Assembly (NCBI RefSeq): GCF_002811245.1
Contig: NZ_NIVQ01000002.1
Location: 209,491-273,490, forward strand
Length of the DNA stretch: 64,000 bases
Direction: 5' to 3'
From: Vibrio salilacus
GTDB taxonomy: Bacteria; Pseudomonadota; Gammaproteobacteria; Enterobacterales; Vibrionaceae
Every line of letters begins with the position of its first letter. The stretch's first letter is position 1. The position numbers and the translations under genes are program-made. The notes beneath the pieces were generated by a model. It made no database searches. It was not told the origin of the DNA and saw only the letters and a list, made by a program, of their open reading frames with translations. Shown here piece by piece: positions 58,942 to 64,000 of this stretch.

Positions 58942-59693
58942 TCCAAACAGAAGGTATAGAAACCTGTAAAGTCGTTGAACCTCATATGGTGACTAAAAAA
59001 CAAAAAGGTAAAGACGTTCAAGTACAGGATGGATGGCTTGGTCGCATTTTCCCATTTGAGCTGGTAGAGAAGACTTACCTCACCGAGGAGGCTGCCAAAA
59101 TCCAAGCGATAAATGAACGTCTGCAAAGTATCGATGCTGAGATTCAAGAACTGTTTGATTCATTAAGTGAAGAAGAAAAAGAAGCTGAGTGTGTCAATGA
59201 AGATAAAACAGGCTTTATCAATGCCCTTCTCAACAAAGAAGTAAAACAGATTAAGGATGATAAGAAAAAAGGCGAGACTTTTGCTAAAGATAGCTTCGAA
59301 ACCAAGCTCTTGACAGTGGCTAAACTCCAGACAGAAGAAAAAGCGCTGAAAAATAACCTCAAAGAGCAAAGTGAAGCGCTTCTAGAGGCAACTCGTACTA
59401 AAATTCTTAACCTAACTCCAGACGAGATAGATCACTTGCTGTTGCTTAAATGGGTAAAACCGATAGTGGAATCATTAAACCAACTACCTGATCTGATGTT
59501 GCAGCAACTCACGAGCAAGCTACAAGCACTAGCTGGAAAATATGCTCAAACTTACAGCGATATTGTTCGTGAAGCTAAAGTGGTCGAACAGCGTTTGGTT
59601 ACTATGATGGGCGAACTTCAAGGTAATGAGTTTGATGTGAAAGGCTTAAAAGAACTACAACAGTTTCTAAAAGGTGATACGCATGGTGAGTGA
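58938..59693 (+). CDS. HsdM C-terminal part (coiled-coil), separated by a frameshift
   Basis: The 251-residue frame starts with MIQTEGIETCKVVEPHMVTK and VQDGWLGRIFPFELVEKTYL, which in large HsdM proteins directly follow the segment ending the upstream ORF. The remainder is charged and helical with clear coiled-coil stretches (AKIQAINERLQSIDAEIQEL, EKALKNNLKEQSEALLEATR). The ATG overlaps the upstream TGA as ATGA, so coupled translation could still supply it as a separate subunit. It overlaps hsdS by 11 bp. Confidence 0.75.
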   Translation: MIQTEGIETCKVVEPHMVTKKQKGKDVQVQDGWLGRIFPFELVEKTYLTEEAAKIQAINERLQSIDAEIQELFDSLSEEEKEAECVNEDKTGFINALLNKEVKQIKDDKKKGETFAKDSFETKLLTVAKLQTEEKALKNNLKEQSEALLEATRTKILNLTPDEIDHLLLLKWVKPIVESLNQLPDLMLQQLTSKLQALAGKYAQTYSDIVREAKVVEQRLVTMMGELQGNEFDVKGLKELQQFLKGDTHGE

Positions 59694-60909
59694 AGTGAAA
59701 TTACTACAACCTCGCTTGCGTTTTGTTGACTTTCATGATGATTGGACTCAGCAACGAATTGGCTCCATCCTTACGGATATATCTCGACCAGTTCAGTTGC
59801 TAGACAATGAGTTATATCAGTTAGTTACAGTAAAGCGCCGCAATGAAGGCGTTGTACCTAGGTCTGTTGTCAAAGGTAAAAATATTTTAGTAAAAAACTA
59901 TTTTGCTATTAAGGCTGGCGACTTTCTAATTTCAAAGCGTCAAGTTGTTCACGGTGCGAACGGTATTGTTCCAGAATCTTTGGATAATGCCGTTGTATCA
60001 AACGAATATCTTGTAGTAACAGACAATCAAAAAATAACTGCTAAATTTTGGAGCACGATTTCCAAAAGGCCAGAAATCAAAAAACTGTATTTCATTAGCT
60101 CATACGGTGTAGATATTGAAAAACTAGTTTTTGATATCGCTGACTGGAAAGAAAGATCTATCCTAATTCCAGAGCTAAATGAACAACAGAAAATCACCGA
60201 TTTCTTCCAAAACCTAGACCAACAAATAAAACTGCATCAAGACAAACACAATAAGTTACAGCAGTTAAAACAGGCTATGTTAAGTAAAATGTTCCCGAAA
60301 GCTGGACAAAAAGTACCAGAAGTACGCTTTGCTGGGTTTAGTGATAGTTGGGAAGAAAAGCTCTTATCAGCCATTTGTACCAGAACATATGGAGGAGGAA
60401 CTCCAACTACATCCAACTCTTCGTATTGGGGAGGTGAAATACCTTGGATTCAATCTTCAGATTTAAATGAAAAGTCAATTACATCAAAACCTAAAAAATC
60501 AATAACATATATTGGTTTAAAAAACTCTGCCACTAAGCTAGTCCCTTCTAATTCTATTGCAATTATAACACGTGTTGGTGTCGGTAAACTGGCCTTAATG
60601 GATAAACCTTATGCAACAAGTCAGGATTTTTTATCTTTAAGCAACTTAAAAATTGGTGGTTTGTTTGCTACGTATTCGCTCAAAAAGTTGCTAGGAAAAA
60701 TAATACATTCCGTGCAAGGAACTTCAATTAAAGGAATAACCAAAGATGAATTACTATCAAATAGCATTATGGTTCCAGTTAGCATAGAAGAACAAGAAAA
60801 AATTGGCCAATATTTCCAAAATCTCGATAACTTAATTGCGCTCCAGCAACAAAAGATCGATAAGTTAAAGAACATTAAACAGGCCTGCCTTGGAAAAATG
60901 TTTGTTTAA
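59683..60909 (+). CDS. hsdS: Type I restriction-modification specificity subunit HsdS
   Basis: DNA-recognition subunit with two target-recognition domains (about residues 10-170 and 215-370), each followed by a conserved helical spacer: ELNEQQKITDFFQNLDQQI and IEEQEKIGQYFQNLDNLI. The spacer repeats end in QAMLSKMFPK and QACLGKMFV. ATG 59683 lies inside the end of the upstream gene. Complete at 408 residues. The TRDs, especially the second, are more AT-rich than neighbouring genes, a usual sign of exchange; the recognition sequence cannot be read from the protein. Confidence 0.88.
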   Translation: MVSEVKLLQPRLRFVDFHDDWTQQRIGSILTDISRPVQLLDNELYQLVTVKRRNEGVVPRSVVKGKNILVKNYFAIKAGDFLISKRQVVHGANGIVPESLDNAVVSNEYLVVTDNQKITAKFWSTISKRPEIKKLYFISSYGVDIEKLVFDIADWKERSILIPELNEQQKITDFFQNLDQQIKLHQDKHNKLQQLKQAMLSKMFPKAGQKVPEVRFAGFSDSWEEKLLSAICTRTYGGGTPTTSNSSYWGGEIPWIQSSDLNEKSITSKPKKSITYIGLKNSATKLVPSNSIAIITRVGVGKLALMDKPYATSQDFLSLSNLKIGGLFATYSLKKLLGKIIHSVQGTSIKGITKDELLSNSIMVPVSIEEQEKIGQYFQNLDNLIALQQQKIDKLKNIKQACLGKMFV

Positions 60910-61026
60910 CAACACTTTAAGATGTAAATGTCTAAATGATCACAGCCATCGCGCTGTGATCTCTTTATGATTTTATTTTCCAGTTTGAGCCCTGCTTATA
61001 AGCCGCCCTATACGTAAGGAAACCTT

Positions 61027-63966
61027 GTGACCTACACCAGTGAAGCCCAATTTGAACAAGATGTTATTACCGAACTTTGCAAAAAAGGATGGGAAGATCA
61101 TGTGCTTAGGAATCTTACTGAAGATGACCTGCTGCACAACTGGGCTAATATCCTGTTTCAAAATAACAACACGATTGACCGTCTCAACAATGCACCTTTG
61201 ACCAAAAGTGAGATGCAACAGATTGTTGAACAAATCATTCAGTTAAAAACGCCGCTCAAGCTCAATGGCTTTATCAATGGTAAAACGGTTTCAATCAAAC
61301 GTGATAACCCCGCAGATGAACTGCATTACGGCAAAGAAATCAGCTTACATATTTATGATCGCCAAGAAATAGCCGCAGGAAAAAGCCGATACCAAATCGT
61401 TCAACAACCTCGCTTTACCCGTAAAAGCGCAGTGCAGCACGACCGAAGAGGTGACTTGGTACTGTTAATTAATGGTATGCCTGTTATCCATTTGGAGTTA
61501 AAACGTTCTGGCGTACCTGTGATTGAGGCTTGTAATCAGGTAGAGAAGTATACACAAGAAGGCCACTTCAGCAGTGGTATCATGGCGTTAGTGCAAGTGT
61601 TCGTCGCCATGAACCCAGAAAAATCACTCTATTTTGCCAACCCAGGTATCGATGGCACGTTTAACCATGATTACTATTTTCAGTGGGCAAACAGTAACAA
61701 TGAGCCTGTTAACCGCTGGCATGATGTCATTGCTGATTTATTGTCTATCCCTATGGCTCACCAGTTGATAGGCTTCTATACCGTTGCAGATAACGCTGAT
61801 GGTATTCTCAAAGTGATGCGTAGCTATCAATATTATGCCGCGAATGCCATTTCGAAAAAGGTCAGTAGCCTTGACTGGTCAATCAAGAACAAAGGCGGTT
61901 ACATCTGGCATACCACAGGGTCAGGAAAAACAATGACCAGTTTTAAATCGGCGCAGCTTATCGCCAATTCAGGTGATGCTGATAAAGTTGTGTTCCTGGT
62001 GGATCGCATTGAATTAGGCACACAGTCATTGGAAGAATACCGAAGCTTCGCAGAAGCCACTGACGATATTCAAAGCACTGAGAATACTTATGTCTTGATC
62101 GATAAACTCAAGAGCACCAAGCCTAGCAACTGCTTAATTGTTACGTCGATTCAAAAGATGAGCAACATTCATGATGAAGGCCAGTTGCAGACTGCTGACA
62201 TCGATTTAATCAATCAGAAACGTATTGTGTTTATTGTTGATGAAGCCCATCGTTCCACTTTCGGCGATATGCTCACCACGATCAAAGCCACCTTTCCTAA
62301 TGCCGTCTTCTTTGGTTTTACTGGGACTCCGATTCAAGAAGAAAACCAGAAAAAAGACAGTACAACCAGTACGATTTTTGGTGATGAACTCCATCGCTAT
62401 AGTATTGCTGACGGCATCCGTGATGGTAACGTTTTAGGCTTTGACCCCTATAAAATCATGACGTACCTAGATAGCCACTTACGCCAAGCGATTGCATTAG
62501 AGAAAGCCAAAGCACTAGACGTGAATGAAGTTTTTGCAGATCCAGCCAAAACTAAAATTTACGATAAGTATATGGATAGTGCACGAGTGCCAATGGCAAC
62601 TTGTGAAATTAATGGGAAAACCGTCAGAGGGATTGAGGATTTACTTCCATCAACTCAATATGATAGCATCGAGCATAAGCAAAAAGTTATTGATGATATT
62701 CTAGCCAACTGGCCTCGCTTTAGTCGTGCAGGTAAGTTTCACGCAATATTTGCTACTCATAGCATTCCTGACGCATTAGAGTACTACCGTTTATTCAAGC
62801 AGCAAGCACCGCAGCTCAAAATTACCGCGCTGTTTGACCCCAACCTAGACAATAAAGGTGGAGCTGTAGTTAAAGAAGCGGCATTAGTTGATATAATAAC
62901 GGATTATAATCAAGCATTTAACACGACTTATACGCTACCAACTCACGCACACTTCAAAAAAGACATTGCTGCTCGCCTTGCTCACAAGAAACCATATCAA
63001 TATATCGAGCACCATCCTGATCAACAGTTAAATCTTTTAATAGTGGTGGATCAAATGTTGACAGGGTATGACTCTAAATGGGTGAACACCTTATATCTCG
63101 ATAAAACTCTTGAGTATGCGAACATCATTCAAGCTTTCTCGCGTACCAACCGTTTGTTTGGCTTAGATAAGCCTTTTGGCAATATTCGCTACTATCGCAA
63201 GCCACACACCATGGAACAGAACATTAATAAAGCTATTAAGCTTTATTCTGGCGACCGTCCGTATGGTTTATTTGTTGATCGGCTAGAAGATAACTTACAC
63301 AAGCTAAATGACGTATTTTCTGAAATCGAGGCTCTATTTAACAATGAACAAATAAGCAACTTCAACCAGTTGCCAGCAGACGATGCAGCATGTGGCAAAT
63401 TTGCTAGTTTATTCAATGAGTTCAATAAATATTTAGAAGCTGCGAAAGTACAAGGTTTCAACTGGCAAGAAGATAGCTATCCGTTTGATGACACGGGTAA
63501 AGTAGTTGATGTCGATTTCGATGAATCTCAGTTCCAAGCTCTGCTTCAACGATATAAGGAACTATCTTCTTCAAATGGAAACAATAGTAACTCTCCTGCG
63601 GTTCCATACGCTATATCTGGCTACTTGACTGAGCAAAATACGGGGCGAATAGATCATAACTATATGAATGCGCAGTTCACTAAGTTTTTGAAAGAGCTTG
63701 ATCAACCGAACGTGACACCAGAACAAATGCAGAGAACATTAGATGAATTACATAAGTCATTTGCAACGTTAAATCAGGCAGAACAAAAGCAAGCGCATAA
63801 GCTACTGATCGACATTCAGTTGGGGAATATTATTATCGATGCGGGTAAAACCTTCAGGGATTACATCACTAGCGCTCAAGCTGAAGAAGAAGAGCAAGCT
63901 TTTCAAGAGATGATTGACGCATTAGGCTTAGATGGAACCCAGGGTGAGATCGCGAACATTTTTTAA
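61027..63966 (+). CDS. hsdR: Type I restriction endonuclease subunit HsdR
   Basis: Motor and nuclease subunit, 979 residues, starting with GTG 61027 after AAGGA. The N-terminal PD-(D/E)xK nuclease shows GDLVLLINGMPVIHLELKRS near residues 138-158; the SF2 translocase has Walker A HTTGSGKTMTS near 297, DEAHRSTFGDM near 405, GFTGTPI near 428 and helicase motif VI in IQAFSRTNRLFG near 703. The C-terminal helical domain is present and the frame ends at 63966, 34 bp before the window edge. A short gap of about 117 bp separates it from hsdS. Confidence 0.92.
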   Translation: MTYTSEAQFEQDVITELCKKGWEDHVLRNLTEDDLLHNWANILFQNNNTIDRLNNAPLTKSEMQQIVEQIIQLKTPLKLNGFINGKTVSIKRDNPADELHYGKEISLHIYDRQEIAAGKSRYQIVQQPRFTRKSAVQHDRRGDLVLLINGMPVIHLELKRSGVPVIEACNQVEKYTQEGHFSSGIMALVQVFVAMNPEKSLYFANPGIDGTFNHDYYFQWANSNNEPVNRWHDVIADLLSIPMAHQLIGFYTVADNADGILKVMRSYQYYAANAISKKVSSLDWSIKNKGGYIWHTTGSGKTMTSFKSAQLIANSGDADKVVFLVDRIELGTQSLEEYRSFAEATDDIQSTENTYVLIDKLKSTKPSNCLIVTSIQKMSNIHDEGQLQTADIDLINQKRIVFIVDEAHRSTFGDMLTTIKATFPNAVFFGFTGTPIQEENQKKDSTTSTIFGDELHRYSIADGIRDGNVLGFDPYKIMTYLDSHLRQAIALEKAKALDVNEVFADPAKTKIYDKYMDSARVPMATCEINGKTVRGIEDLLPSTQYDSIEHKQKVIDDILANWPRFSRAGKFHAIFATHSIPDALEYYRLFKQQAPQLKITALFDPNLDNKGGAVVKEAALVDIITDYNQAFNTTYTLPTHAHFKKDIAARLAHKKPYQYIEHHPDQQLNLLIVVDQMLTGYDSKWVNTLYLDKTLEYANIIQAFSRTNRLFGLDKPFGNIRYYRKPHTMEQNINKAIKLYSGDRPYGLFVDRLEDNLHKLNDVFSEIEALFNNEQISNFNQLPADDAACGKFASLFNEFNKYLEAAKVQGFNWQEDSYPFDDTGKVVDVDFDESQFQALLQRYKELSSSNGNNSNSPAVPYAISGYLTEQNTGRIDHNYMNAQFTKFLKELDQPNVTPEQMQRTLDELHKSFATLNQAEQKQAHKLLIDIQLGNIIIDAGKTFRDYITSAQAEEEEQAFQEMIDALGLDGTQGEIANIF

Positions 63967-64000
63967 TCAAATCAATGATCGATTTGACGATCACATTTAG

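Overview
The window looks like a stretch of the large chromosome of a Vibrio species (Gammaproteobacteria, Vibrionaceae). The gene order pyrF-lapB-lapA-ihfB-rpsA-cmk-comEA-ppiD-hupB-lon-clpX-clpP-tig, the dct locus after it, folD beside tRNA-Arg, the mltB-like/ycgL/minCDE block, adhE, asd/nhaC and yejK/yejL/yejM are, as I know them, typical of that family. Species cannot be settled from the sequence alone.

Layout. 1-7549: end of lolA, a SEC-C protein, dusC, a three-gene ABC importer of the TrpXYZ type, a methyltransferase and cysB. 7847-23802: a coiled-coil membrane protein, miaE, then a long block of minus-strand housekeeping genes for pyrimidine and LPS control, nucleoid proteins, ribosomal protein S1, natural transformation (comEA), periplasmic folding (ppiD) and ATP-dependent proteolysis (lon, clpXP, tig). 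24308-25301 is a deletion scar: the 5' parts of dctB (plus strand) and dctP (minus strand) meet head-on, and the rest of dctB, dctD, dctM, dctQ and dctP is gone, leaving a sigma-54-type promoter without its regulator. 25526-27893: selO and a DUF2913-type gene.

28076-34183 is a degraded genomic island bounded by 26-bp direct repeats of the tRNA-Arg(UCU) 3' end. It holds no integrase. It carries a left-truncated IS21-family element, a 78-bp repeat array, an IS66 transposase fragment and a hipB-hipA toxin-antitoxin operon. The hip operon is preceded by a striking run of HipB-type operators, TATCC-N8-GGATA, spaced every 28 bp. 34159-53113 returns to core genes: tRNA-Arg, folD with a perfect PurR box, nupC, a LysR regulator, a lytic transglycosylase, ycgL, minCDE, adhE, a MarC protein, asd, nhaC, an orphan HPt protein, yejK, yejL, yejM and tRNA-Pro.

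53388 to the right edge is a second island, integrated at tRNA-Ser(UGA): a tyrosine recombinase, two unknown small genes, an AbiEi/AbiEii-type pair and a type I restriction-modification system (hsdM, hsdS, hsdR). hsdM is split by an apparent one-base frameshift. This defence island runs off the window, so its far attachment site is not seen.

Connections: LapA/LapB (10.3-11.8 kb) and YejM (51.2-53.0 kb) belong to the same circuit controlling LpxC stability and LPS synthesis. Lon, ClpXP and trigger factor form the proteostasis core, with a clear heat-shock promoter at lon. FolD and the nucleoside transporter both carry PurR-like boxes. No CRISPR array and no rRNA genes were seen.
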